A DNA stretch of 64,000 nt from Pseudomonadota bacterium (GTDB taxonomy: Bacteria > Pseudomonadota > Gammaproteobacteria > Steroidobacterales > Steroidobacteraceae). The notes under the pieces are model-generated. The model was given only the letters and a program-made list of their open reading frames with translations, did no database searches and was not told the DNA's origin. Shown here in pieces: positions 20,888-28,817 of this stretch. The stretch spans positions 62,001 to 126,000 of the forward strand of contig JAFEDT010000006.1 in the NCBI GenBank assembly GCA_018241445.1, given 5' to 3'. Both the position numbers and the translations under genes were made by a program. Position 1 is the first letter of the stretch, and each line of letters starts with the position of its first letter.

Positions 20888-21715
20888 ATGACCCCACCAC
20901 CACCCGGCGTCAGCCTGCGTAAATCCACCACCCCCCGCGAGGTGGAGGACGTGCAGGCGCACGCCGACACGCGGCAGCTGCCGATCAACCGCGTCGGCAT
21001 CAAGGACATCCGTCACCCGGTGCGGGTCAAGGACCGCTCCGCCGGGGAGCAGCACACCATCGCAACCTTCAACATGTACGTCGGTCTGCCGCACAACTTC
21101 AAGGGCACGCACATGTCGCGTTTCGTGGAGATCCTGCACGCCGAGCGCGAGATTTCCGTGGAGTCCTTCAGCGGCATGCTGCGTGGCATGGCCACGCGGC
21201 TGGAGGCCGACACCGGCCACATCGAGATGAGCTTCCCGTTCTTCATGCTGAAGAAGGCACCGGTCTCGGGCGTGGAGAGCCTGATGGATTACCACGCCAG
21301 CCTGATCGGCGAGCATCGCGACGGCCGCACCCGCATGCAGGTGCGCGTCACGGTCCCCGTCACCAGCCTGTGCCCCTGCTCCAAGCGCATCGCCGACTAC
21401 GGCGCCCACAATCAGCGCTCGCATATCACGATAACCGCCACGCTGCGCCGCCACATGTGGATCGAGGAGCTGATCGAGATCGCCGAGAGCGAGGCCTCCT
21501 GCGAGCTGTACGGGATCCTCAAGCGCCCGGACGAGAAACACGTGACCGAGCGCGCTTATGACAATCCGAAGTTCGTCGAGGACCTGGTGCGCGATGTGGC
21601 CACCCGCCTGAACCGTGAGGAGCGCGTCGCGGCCTACGTGGTGGAATCGGAAAACTTCGAGTCCATCCACAACCACTCGGCCTACGCCCTGATCGAGCAC
21701 AACAAGGACGCCTGA
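20888..21715 (+). CDS. folE2: GTP cyclohydrolase FolE2 (type IB)
   Basis: 275 residues of the COG1469 family, which converts GTP to 7,8-dihydroneopterin triphosphate for folate. Visible family features are [17 protein letters not shown] near the start, HMSRFVE, the conserved Cys in [10 protein letters not shown] (about residue 161), and GAHNQRSH. FolE2 is metal-promiscuous and in several bacteria replaces zinc FolE during zinc limitation. I see no convincing Zur box upstream, so it may be the only cyclohydrolase I. No Shine-Dalgarno is obvious before the ATG. Confidence 0.94.
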   Translation: MTPPPPGVSLRKSTTPREVEDVQAHADTRQLPINRVGIKDIRHPVRVKDRSAGEQHTIATFNMYVGLPHNFKGTHMSRFVEILHAEREISVESFSGMLRGMATRLEADTGHIEMSFPFFMLKKAPVSGVESLMDYHASLIGEHRDGRTRMQVRVTVPVTSLCPCSKRIADYGAHNQRSHITITATLRRHMWIEELIEIAESEASCELYGILKRPDEKHVTERAYDNPKFVEDLVRDVATRLNREERVAAYVVESENFESIHNHSAYALIEHNKDA

Positions 21716-21862
21716 AGGTCCACCCCGGCCTCACCGGCCCCGAGTTCCGCTGCGTCGCGGCCACGCCGGCCATGAAGTATTCTTAATGCCCGCTTCGTTG
21801 CCGCGGCCGGCGCCAAGCCCTTAACGTTGTTTACTCAGCGTGCCTTGCGGAGCAACCCGAAC

Positions 21863-22126
21863 ATGAAGTCTCTCAGTGTCCTTGCGGCGGTGGGCCTGCT
21901 TGCCTGCAGTACTGCCATGGCGGCCGATCCGCCCGCCGCCCCTTCCGCCACCCCGATCAGGCATCCCTCGCTCAAGGTCTGCAACAAGCGCGCTGACACC
22001 CGTACCCTGACAGGCGCGGCGCGCGCAAAGTTCATCAAGGATTGCCGCGCGGCCAGGAGTCAGGGGCAGGCGGGCAGATCGACCACCACTGCCAGCCCCG
22101 GATCGTTGCCGCGCATATCCAGCTGA
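21863..22126 (+). CDS. Small secreted PsiF-repeat protein
   Basis: 87 residues. A clear signal peptide (MKSLSVLAAVGLLACSTAMA) is followed by one PsiF-type repeat, LKVCNKRADTRTLTG...FIKDCRAA, with two Cys 23 residues apart that may form a disulfide. E. coli PsiF is phosphate-starvation inducible and of unknown function. The last ~22 residues extend 67 bp into the 3' end of the convergent histidine kinase gene and look unconserved. An ATG-type start 36 bp upstream is possible, but the signal peptide fits the chosen one. Confidence 0.75.
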   Translation: MKSLSVLAAVGLLACSTAMAADPPAAPSATPIRHPSLKVCNKRADTRTLTGAARAKFIKDCRAARSQGQAGRSTTTASPGSLPRISS

Positions 22127-23436
22127 CCGCCGTGCAGGCGCGCTATCGCGGCCACCAGTGACAGTCCCAGGCCGCTCGCCGGCTGGGTGCCCACAGCACC
22201 CAGGCGCACGAAGGGCTGCAGCGCGCGAGCGCGGTCGGCAGCGGGGATCCCCGGACCGTCGTCGCTGACCGCCAGCCGCACAATCGATCCGAAGCGCCGC
22301 ACTGCGACGTCGATGTGTCCGCCAGGAGGCACGTATTTCACGCTGTTCTCGATCAGGTTGCTGAGCAGTTGCGCCAGCAATTGGCGGTTGCCGGCAACGC
22401 GGGCCGCGGGTTCGCCATGCACGCTCAGCGCCACGCCGGCGGCCGCGGCCACCGGCTCGAACAGTTCGCCGATCTCCGCCGCCAGCTGCGCCACATCCAC
22501 CGCCGCCTGCTCGGCCAATGGCGCGCCCGACTCCGCCAGCGCGATCTGCAGCAGCGTCGCCAGCGTACGCTGCAGGCGGTCGACCTCATGTAGCGCCGAC
22601 TCGACCGGTTCGCGCACCGAGGGTTCCAGCGGCGGCTGGCGCAGCAGCAGCGTGTCCATGCGGGTGCGCAGGCGATGCAGCGGCGCGCGCAGGTCGTGAG
22701 CCGTGCTGTCGAAGGTGGCGCGCAGCGTGCCGGCCTGTTCCTCCAGGCGATCCAGCACGCGGTTGACCGCCATTGCCAGGGCATCGAACTCATCGCGGGC
22801 CCCCGCCACCGGCAGGCGCCGCCGCAGGTCGCCCGCCATGATCTGCTGGCAGGTGCTGGCGACCGCGCTGACCCGGCGCGCCAGCCGCCGGCTGAACCAG
22901 AACCCGGCCAGCGCCGCCGCCAGGGTCGACAGGCCGATGCCCCAAAGCGTGGCGAAACGGAACTTCTCGGCGAAGCGCCGCCCCTGGGAGATGTCGGTGC
23001 CGACCAGCAGCAGGTCGCCGCCGGGCAGGCGGCGCACCGCGGCGCGCACGGGGTGCACGGCGCGCCGGCCCGGCTCGATGGTGGCGATCTCGAACTCGGG
23101 CCGCGCCTCGAGCGGCACGCCATCGAACGGCCAGTCGGTCACGTTGCCGGAGATGCGCTCGAAGCTCGAGTCCGCCAGCATGTAGACGGCGCCGATGCGG
23201 CCCCAGCTGTCGATGCGCAGGTTGATTTCGTCGGTGACGGCCGGCACTCCGCCGCGCGCGAAGCGCTCCTGCAGGTTTTTCAGCTCCGAGTCGATGATCA
23301 GGTCGACCTCGTCGGTGATCAGGCTCTCGGTGAGCAGATACGTGCTGCCCAGCGTGACCCCTACCGCCAGCGTAACCAGCAGCATATAGCCCACCGACTG
23401 CCGGAATGCGGTGGTGTTGAACAGCGCCGCGCGCAT
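22060..23436 (-). CDS. Two-component sensor histidine kinase
   Basis: 458 residues. Transmembrane helices at about 13-35 and 161-182 bracket a 125-residue periplasmic sensor region. HAMP follows (about 183-235), then the phosphoacceptor H247 in DSTAHDLRAPLHRLR. ATPase boxes are N (NLIENSVKY), G1 (DDGPGIPA) and G2 (GLGLSLV). It follows the response-regulator gene by 6 bp. The signal is unknown; the sensor domain has no Cys or metal motif. The 3' end overlaps the convergent PsiF-like gene. Confidence 0.93.
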   Translation of the reverse strand: MRAALFNTTAFRQSVGYMLLVTLAVGVTLGSTYLLTESLITDEVDLIIDSELKNLQERFARGGVPAVTDEINLRIDSWGRIGAVYMLADSSFERISGNVTDWPFDGVPLEARPEFEIATIEPGRRAVHPVRAAVRRLPGGDLLLVGTDISQGRRFAEKFRFATLWGIGLSTLAAALAGFWFSRRLARRVSAVASTCQQIMAGDLRRRLPVAGARDEFDALAMAVNRVLDRLEEQAGTLRATFDSTAHDLRAPLHRLRTRMDTLLLRQPPLEPSVREPVESALHEVDRLQRTLATLLQIALAESGAPLAEQAAVDVAQLAAEIGELFEPVAAAAGVALSVHGEPAARVAGNRQLLAQLLSNLIENSVKYVPPGGHIDVAVRRFGSIVRLAVSDDGPGIPAADRARALQPFVRLGAVGTQPASGLGLSLVAAIARLHGGQLDMRGNDPGLAVVVDLPACP

Positions 23437-23442
23437 CGCGCT

Positions 23443-24120
23443 TCAGGATTCGGGCCGCAGCACGTAGCCCGAGCCGCGCACGGTGTGGATCAGCGGCTGG
23501 TCGGAGCCGCGGTCGATCGCCTGGCGCAGCCGGCTGACGTGCACGTCGATGAGGTTGCTCTGCGGATCGAAGTGCAGGTCCCACACGCCCTCGAGCAGCA
23601 TGGTGCGCGTCACCACCTGGCCGGCGCGGCGCATCAGGAATTCCAGCAGCTTCATCTCGCGCGTGGTCAGCTCCAGTTCCCGCCCGCCGCGGGTCACGCG
23701 CCGCTGCAGCAGATCGAACTCCAGGTCCTCGACCTTCAGGCGGGTGAGGTGGCCGCTGCCGCTGTGGCGGCGCAGCAGCGCCTCGGCGCGCGCCAGCAAT
23801 TCAGCCAGCGCAAACGGCTTGGTGAGGTAGTCGTCGCCGCCGGCCTGCAGGCCGCGGATGCGGTCATCGACGCTGCCCAGCGCCGACAGCACCAGCACCG
23901 GTGTGGTCAGGCCCCGCTCGCGCATGCGGGCGATGATCGCGAGGCCGTCGAGCTGCGGCAACATGCGGTCGGTGATGACCAGGTCGAACTGTCCTTCGAG
24001 CGCACGCGTCAGGCCCTGCAGCCCGTCGGCGCGGTGTTCCACCGTGTGCGCGCTCTCGCCCAGTCCTTTGACCAGGAAGCGCGCGGCCTCGGTATCGTCT
24101 TCGATCAGCAGTACGTGCAC
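23443..24120 (-). CDS. OmpR-family response regulator
   Basis: 225 residues from a GTG giving VHVLLIEDD. The receiver has acidic E7/D8/D9, phosphoacceptor D51 (LVITDRMLP), the Ser of LSALG and Lys of LTKPF. The C-terminal winged-helix DNA-binding domain includes ELTTREMKLLEFL and VHVSRLRQAID. An in-frame start 57 bp upstream would add non-conserved residues. It is cognate to the downstream histidine kinase. The pair lies 76 bp downstream of the Ser/Thr kinase gene on the same strand, so the three may share transcription. Confidence 0.93.
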   Translation of the reverse strand: MHVLLIEDDTEAARFLVKGLGESAHTVEHRADGLQGLTRALEGQFDLVITDRMLPQLDGLAIIARMRERGLTTPVLVLSALGSVDDRIRGLQAGGDDYLTKPFALAELLARAEALLRRHSGSGHLTRLKVEDLEFDLLQRRVTRGGRELELTTREMKLLEFLMRRAGQVVTRTMLLEGVWDLHFDPQSNLIDVHVSRLRQAIDRGSDQPLIHTVRGSGYVLRPES

Positions 24121-24196
24121 CGCGACAGCGTAGGAGCCCGCGGCATACCCGCGCAAGTGGCGCGCAGCGCCTGGCAAGCGGCGCCGCGCCGTCTGG

Positions 24197-25507
24197 CTAT
24201 TTGCGTTCGGCGCTCTGCAGGCGCCCGATCAGCGAACTGAGAAACACGCGGTTGAAGCGCAGCTGGCAGGAGGCCGACACCTGTTCCAGCAGCGTGGAGC
24301 TCACCCGCAGCACCGTGACCAGCCCGCCGGCGCGGATGGTGGCGGTTCGCTTGGCGCCCGGCAGGTAGCTGGCCTCGCCGAAGCAGTCGCCGGTCTCAAG
24401 CTGCCCGATCTGCCGGCCGTGGCGCTCGACGGCGCAGCTGCCGTTCACCAGGATGTAGAAGCGATCGTCCATTTCGCCTTCCTTGACGATCTCCTCACCG
24501 GGTATGTAATCCTGCCAGCTGCTGGCGCGCAGCACTTCCCAGATCTCGGCGTGGGAGAACTCGTGGAAGAACTTCAGGCGGCGCAGCACGCCGAACTGCT
24601 CCTGCTGGTCGATGCGCGCGTTGGCCTCGCGCAGGTGCTGGTGCACCCGCGTCAACTCGGCGGCGAAGTCCAGGCCGCTGCGGCAGCGCTTTTCCGGGTC
24701 CTTCTGCAGCGCCGTCGCGACCACGGTCTCCAGTTCCTCCGGCACCTCCGTGCGCAGGGTGTGGATCGGCGGCGGCGTGGCGTACACGATCTGGTGCAGC
24801 AGCTTCTGCAGGTTGCCGGCGCGGAACGGCCGCGAGCCGGTCAGCAGCTCGTACATCACCGCGCCCAGGGAATACAGGTCGGAGCGGTTGGTCAGCTCCA
24901 GGCTCTGCACCTGCTCGGGTGACATGTAAGAGGGGCTGCCGGCAATGCCTTCGATGCGCGAGATGTCCGAATCCGAAACCAGCGCGATGCCGAAGTCGAT
25001 GATGCGCACGTCGCTGTCCTGCGTGAGCATGATGTTCGACGGCTTGACGTCGCGGTGGATGACCCCGCGGGTATGCGCGTAGTGCAGCGCCTTGGCGCAC
25101 TTGAATATGATCTCGACGGTATCGTCGATGCGCAGCAGGTTGTCGGGGCGGCAGTAGGCCGCCAGTGTGCGGGCGCCGTGCACGTGCTCGGTCACGATAT
25201 AACAGTGGCCGTTTTCCTCGCCGGCGTCGTAGATCGGCAGGATGTGCGGATGCTGCAGCATGCCGACCAGGTGCGCCTCCGACAGGAACATCTTGCGCGC
25301 AATGCGCGCGCGCTCCGCGTCCCCACCGGTGTCCATGTTGTAGACCTTGATGGCGACGTCGCGACCGTAGTACGCGTCATGCGACAGGTACACGATGCCG
25401 GTGCTGCCCCGGCCCACCTCGCGGATGACCTGGTACTTGCCGATCTTGTCCGGCACGCGCGGCGCGGGCCGTGCGGGCTGGACGGGTTTTGTGGCCAGAA
25501 GTGACAT
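24197..25507 (-). CDS. Ser/Thr protein kinase with C-terminal cyclic-nucleotide-binding-like domain
   Basis: 436 residues, cytoplasmic. The kinase domain (about 24-290) is complete: Gly loop GRGSTGIVY (32-40), Lys54 (VAIKVY), HRDVKPSN at 151-158, DFG at 171-173, and SPE in PSYMSPEQ. A cNMP/CAP-type beta-roll occupies about 315-430 (YIPGEEIVKEGE, GDCFGEASYLPG). Nucleotide-binding regulation of a Hanks-type kinase is implied but not proven. There is no membrane segment or PASTA repeat. The gene sits between thiL and the two-component system on the same strand. Targets are unknown. Confidence 0.88.
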   Translation of the reverse strand: MSLLATKPVQPARPAPRVPDKIGKYQVIREVGRGSTGIVYLSHDAYYGRDVAIKVYNMDTGGDAERARIARKMFLSEAHLVGMLQHPHILPIYDAGEENGHCYIVTEHVHGARTLAAYCRPDNLLRIDDTVEIIFKCAKALHYAHTRGVIHRDVKPSNIMLTQDSDVRIIDFGIALVSDSDISRIEGIAGSPSYMSPEQVQSLELTNRSDLYSLGAVMYELLTGSRPFRAGNLQKLLHQIVYATPPPIHTLRTEVPEELETVVATALQKDPEKRCRSGLDFAAELTRVHQHLREANARIDQQEQFGVLRRLKFFHEFSHAEIWEVLRASSWQDYIPGEEIVKEGEMDDRFYILVNGSCAVERHGRQIGQLETGDCFGEASYLPGAKRTATIRAGGLVTVLRVSSTLLEQVSASCQLRFNRVFLSSLIGRLQSAERK

Positions 25508-25614
25508 GGTGCCTGCGGCGGGTAGTGCCGCGCAGCATACGGGCAGCGGCGCACGGGCGACTGTGATGCACCCCTCACGCGACCGGCCCGCCGCCCGCGC
25601 CCGCGCGCGCGCCC

Positions 25615-26577
25615 TCAACCGAAGTGCCGGTACCCCGGATGCGAGAACTGCATCACAGTCCCCCCGCGCAGCACCCGCGAGCCGCCGCCGGCGGTCAGCC
25701 GGCCGATCTGCGTGTAGTGCCATTGCCGCGGCGGCAGGCGCGCCAGCAGTTGCGGCAGGCGCGGCGGCGCAACGCTGAAGCACAGTTCGTAGTCGTCGCC
25801 GCCCGCGAGGGCCAGCTCGCGCGCGCGGCTGTCGCCGCACACGGCCCGCAGTGCGGGCGACAGCGGCAGGCTGTCATAGTCGATTTCCACGGCCACGCCG
25901 CTGGCGGCGGCGAGTTTGGCGGCATCGCCCAGCAGCCCGTCGGACACATCCATGCAGGCACTGGCCAGCCCGCGCAGCCGCGCGCCCAGCGACAGCCGCG
26001 GCGTGGGCTTGAGGAAGCGCTGCCGCAGGTAGTCACGCTGCGCACCGCTGGCGTTGCAGGCGCCCTGCTCGATCGCGAGCCCGGCCGCGGCATCCCCCGG
26101 CGTACCGGAGACGAACAGCAGGTCCCCGGCCGCCGCACCGCTGCGCAGCAGTGCAGTGCCGGCCGGCACATGCCCGAGCACTTGCACCGTCACGCACAGC
26201 GGGCCGCGAGTGGTATCGCCGCCGACCAGCGCGACACCATGCTCGCGCGCCAGCGCTGACAGGCCGGCGGCGAATCCCTCGAGCCACTGCTCGTCGGCCG
26301 CGGGCAGGGTCAGCGCCAGCAGCGCCCAGTCCGGGGTGGCGCCCATGGCCGCCAGGTCGCTCAGGTTGACCGCCAGCGCACGATGACCGATCGACTGCGC
26401 GGGACTGCCCTCGGGAAAATGCACGCCGCTCACCAGCGTGTCGGTAGCCACCACCAGTTCGCCCGGCGGCGCGGCCAGTACCGCGGCGTCGTCACCGATG
26501 CCCGTGAGGACGTCCGCCCGCTGCGCGCCGGCGTCACGGAAGTAGCGGTCGATCAGGCCAAACTCGTCGACAGGCAT
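25615..26577 (-). CDS. thiL: Thiamine-monophosphate kinase
   Basis: 320 residues starting MPVDEFGLIDRYF. Motifs: GIGDDAAVL, VVATDTLVSGVHF, NLSDLAAMGA, VGGDTTRGP, MDVSDGLLGDA and GGDDYELCF. It phosphorylates thiamine monophosphate to the diphosphate cofactor and is usually found downstream of nusB, as here. The open frame continues upstream, but those codons translate a repeat element (26589-26662) and are not part of the protein. No pgpA follows, unlike in many relatives. Confidence 0.95.
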   Translation of the reverse strand: MPVDEFGLIDRYFRDAGAQRADVLTGIGDDAAVLAAPPGELVVATDTLVSGVHFPEGSPAQSIGHRALAVNLSDLAAMGATPDWALLALTLPAADEQWLEGFAAGLSALAREHGVALVGGDTTRGPLCVTVQVLGHVPAGTALLRSGAAAGDLLFVSGTPGDAAAGLAIEQGACNASGAQRDYLRQRFLKPTPRLSLGARLRGLASACMDVSDGLLGDAAKLAAASGVAVEIDYDSLPLSPALRAVCGDSRARELALAGGDDYELCFSVAPPRLPQLLARLPPRQWHYTQIGRLTAGGGSRVLRGGTVMQFSHPGYRHFG

Positions 26578-26588
26578 ATATAGGTAGG

Positions 26589-26662
26589 AGGCACGAGCGA
26601 AAAAGGCTCTTTCATTCACGCCGGCCCCGGAAAGAACCTTTTTTGATCGGGACTGCGGCTGC
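26589..26662 (+). repeat. Palindromic intergenic repeat, short copy
   Basis: 74 bp between thiL and nusB, matching the longer copy at 36610-36730. Shared parts are aggcacgagcgaaaaagg at the left, and at the right the segment ttcacgccggccccgg followed by aaagaacctttttt and gatcgggactgcggctgc. The left arm is degraded (AAAAAGGCTCTTTC) and the central part of the long copy is missing, as expected from an internal deletion. Translated on the minus strand, both copies give the same meaningless peptide QPQSRSKKVLSGAGVN. Confidence 0.8.
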
Positions 26663-26681
26663 AATAAACCCGTGCGCTGTG

Positions 26682-27128
26682 TCAGTGTTCTTCGGGCCGC
26701 AGCTCGCGGGCGGCGCGGTCCAGCACGGCGTTGACATACTTGTGCCCGTCGGTGGCGCCGAAGCGCCGCGCCAGCGAGACCGCCTCGCTGATCGCGACCC
26801 GGTACGGCACCTCGGCGCGAGAGCCGAGCTCATAAAGCCCGATCAGCAGTACCGCGTGCTCCACCGGATCCAGGATCCGCGGTTCGCGGTCCGTCAGCGT
26901 GGCCAGCCGTGCCTCCAGGCTCTCGCGCGCGCCGCAGACCCCGGCGACCAGCTGCTCGAAATACTCGGCGTCGGCGCGTCCCATGTCGTCGGCGTCGCGG
27001 AACTCCTGCACCAGGTCCTGCCACGGGCCGTTGTTCAGCTGCCAGCGATACAGCGCCTGCAGAGCGAGCTTGCGGGCCACGCTGCGCGCACCGCTGTAGT
27101 GGCGCGCCTCGTTGTGGGCGGTGCTCAC
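26682..27128 (-). CDS. nusB: Transcription antitermination factor NusB
   Basis: 148 residues from a GTG that overlaps the ribH stop (GTGA). All-helical RNA-binding fold: ARKLALQALYRWQLN near the N-terminus, then VEHAVLLIGLYEL, VPYRVAISEAVSLARRFG and KYVNAVLDRAAREL. It binds boxA RNA with NusE in rRNA antitermination complexes. The larger open frame upstream is antisense to ribH. It keeps the widespread ribH-nusB-thiL order. Confidence 0.95.
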   Translation of the reverse strand: MSTAHNEARHYSGARSVARKLALQALYRWQLNNGPWQDLVQEFRDADDMGRADAEYFEQLVAGVCGARESLEARLATLTDREPRILDPVEHAVLLIGLYELGSRAEVPYRVAISEAVSLARRFGATDGHKYVNAVLDRAARELRPEEH

Positions 27129-27595
27129 AGCCGACCCAGCACCGCGGCCATCTCCAGCGCGGCCTCCATGGCCTCGCCGCCCTTGTTGGCGCGGCCGATC
27201 GCGGCGCGCTCCAGCGCCTGTTCGGTGGTCTCGACCGTCAGCACACCGAAGACCACCGGCACCCCCGTTGTCAGGCTCGCCTGCAGCAGGCCGCGCGCGC
27301 ATTCGCCGGCGACGTAGTCGAAGTGCGGCGTGTCGCCGCGGATCACACAACCGAGCGCCACCACGGCCGCGTAGCGGCCGCTGCCCGCGAGCCGCTGGGC
27401 CACGAGCGGCAGCTCGTAGGCGCCCGGAACGCGCACGACCGTGAGGTCGGCGGCGGCGCCGGCGCGCTGCTCCCAGGCCGCCTCGGCGCCCTTGAGCAGG
27501 CTGGCGACGATGAAGTCGTTGAAGCGGGCCGCGGCGATCGCCACTCTCAGGCCACGCGCGCTCGCCTCGGCCGCCTCGATCACCATGCCGGCCAC
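27125..27595 (-). CDS. ribH: 6,7-dimethyl-8-ribityllumazine synthase
   Basis: 156 residues of the lumazine synthase family. Visible motifs: AARFNDFI, VPGAYELPL, ALGCVIRGDTPHFDYV and GVLTVETTEQAL. It condenses the ribB product with the ribD product in riboflavin synthesis and forms pentamers or 60-mers. It follows ribBA by 2 bp and overlaps nusB by 4 bp. Confidence 0.96.
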   Translation of the reverse strand: MAGMVIEAAEASARGLRVAIAAARFNDFIVASLLKGAEAAWEQRAGAAADLTVVRVPGAYELPLVAQRLAGSGRYAAVVALGCVIRGDTPHFDYVAGECARGLLQASLTTGVPVVFGVLTVETTEQALERAAIGRANKGGEAMEAALEMAAVLGRL

Positions 27596-27597
27596 CT

Positions 27598-28749
27598 TCA
27601 GGCCCTGACGTAGGCTTCGATCTTCAGACCGAAGGCCGAGATTCCGTGCATCTGTTTCGGCGCCGACAGCACCCGCATCCGCTGCACGCCCAGGTCCTTC
27701 AGGATCTGCGCGCCGACGCCGAAGGTGCGCAGCACCGTCCCCTCTTTGGGTGCGCCCGCGTTTTGGGCGTTATCGGCGGCAAACGCCCGCACGGCTTCCG
27801 CCAGTTCGCGCGCGCTTTCCTGCTGGCGCAGCACCACGACCACCCCGCTGCCGGCCTCGACGATGCGCTGCATCGCCGCCCGCAGGGTCCAGGTGCGGCC
27901 GCCCCCCTCCACGCCCAGCAGGTCGTGCAACGTGTCGGGCAGGTGAACGCGTACCAGCGGCGCCTGTGCACCGTCGAGCTGGCCGTGCACCAGCGCCATG
28001 TGCAGCTCGCTGCTGACCTCGTCCTGGTAGGCGAACAGCCGGAACTCTCCCAGGGCGGTCTGCACCCTGTGCTCCGAGACGCGCTGCACCGAACGCTCGG
28101 TGCGCAGGCGATGACGGATCAGGTCGGCGATGGTTCCGACCTTCAGCCCGTGCTGCCGCGCAAACTCCTGCAGCTGCGGGCGGCGCGCCATGCTGCCATC
28201 CTCGTTCATGACCTCGCACAGCACGCCGGCGGCCTTGACACCCGCCAGGCGGCACAGGTCGACGGCCGCCTCGGTATGGCCGGCCCGCACCAGCACGCCG
28301 CCGCGACGCGCGCGCAGCGGGAAGATGTGCCCGGGGCGCACGAAGGCCGAGGCCGTCGCGGCGGGGTCCGCGAGCGTGCGGATGGTGGCGGCGCGGTCCG
28401 CAGCCGAGACCCCGGTGGTGATGCCGGCACGCAGGTCCACCGACACGGTGAACGCGGTACGCTGGGATTCGTCGTTGACGGGCACCATCTGCGGCAGGTC
28501 GAGCTGCTGCAGCTGCGCCTCCTCCATCGACACGCAGATAATGCCGCTGGTGTGGCGGATCATGAACGCCACCGCCTCCGGCGTGGCGTGCTCGGCGGCC
28601 ATGATCAGGTCGCCTTCGTTCTCACGATCCTCGTCGTCGACGATCACCACCATGCGCCCGGCACGCAGTTCGGCGAGGATGTCGTCCACGGAATCGACCG
28701 GCAAGGCCGGGGGCACGTTCTTGCCGGTGATGGGCAGGACTTTGGACAT
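27598..28749 (-). CDS. ribBA: DHBP synthase fused to a degenerate GTP cyclohydrolase II domain (RibBX type)
   Basis: 383 residues. The N-terminal RibB domain (about 20-220) is intact: DDEDRENEGDLI, the RAGITTGVSAADRA stretch, RRGGVLVRAGHTEAA and CEVMNEDG. It makes 3,4-dihydroxy-2-butanone-4-phosphate. In the C-terminal RibA-like domain the zinc site (SECLTGD...RCDC) is replaced by LPDTLHDLLGVEG with no Cys. The catalytic LRQEGRGIGL has become LRQQESARELA. That half should not hydrolyse GTP. Such RibBX proteins are known in proteobacteria; a true ribA must exist elsewhere. Confidence 0.92.
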   Translation of the reverse strand: MSKVLPITGKNVPPALPVDSVDDILAELRAGRMVVIVDDEDRENEGDLIMAAEHATPEAVAFMIRHTSGIICVSMEEAQLQQLDLPQMVPVNDESQRTAFTVSVDLRAGITTGVSAADRAATIRTLADPAATASAFVRPGHIFPLRARRGGVLVRAGHTEAAVDLCRLAGVKAAGVLCEVMNEDGSMARRPQLQEFARQHGLKVGTIADLIRHRLRTERSVQRVSEHRVQTALGEFRLFAYQDEVSSELHMALVHGQLDGAQAPLVRVHLPDTLHDLLGVEGGGRTWTLRAAMQRIVEAGSGVVVVLRQQESARELAEAVRAFAADNAQNAGAPKEGTVLRTFGVGAQILKDLGVQRMRVLSAPKQMHGISAFGLKIEAYVRA

Positions 28750-28763
28750 GGTGGAAGGGGCGT

Positions 28764-28787
28764 GAAGCGCCGGCGGCTCGGCGCTTC
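28764..28787 (-). terminator. Hairpin between the outer-membrane protein gene and ribBA
   Basis: GAAGCGCCG and CGGCGCTTC form a perfect 9-bp stem with a 6-nt loop, 14 bp upstream of the ribBA ATG. There is no T-run, so it may attenuate read-through or shield the ribBA start rather than terminate. No FMN-riboswitch motif is recognisable here. Confidence 0.35.
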
Positions 28788-28817
28788 AGTATACCCGAGC
28801 GCCCCGGCAGGCCGGCA

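Noticed and set aside
26578..26664. N-terminal extension of thiL (frame open to 26664)
   Set aside because: The extra codons translate the palindromic repeat; the same peptide appears in non-coding sequence at 36.7 kb. ThiL similarity starts at MPVDEFGLIDRYF.
28750..28817. FMN riboswitch upstream of ribBA
   Set aside because: The gap is only 68 bp and holds one simple hairpin; no RFN-element conserved blocks are visible.
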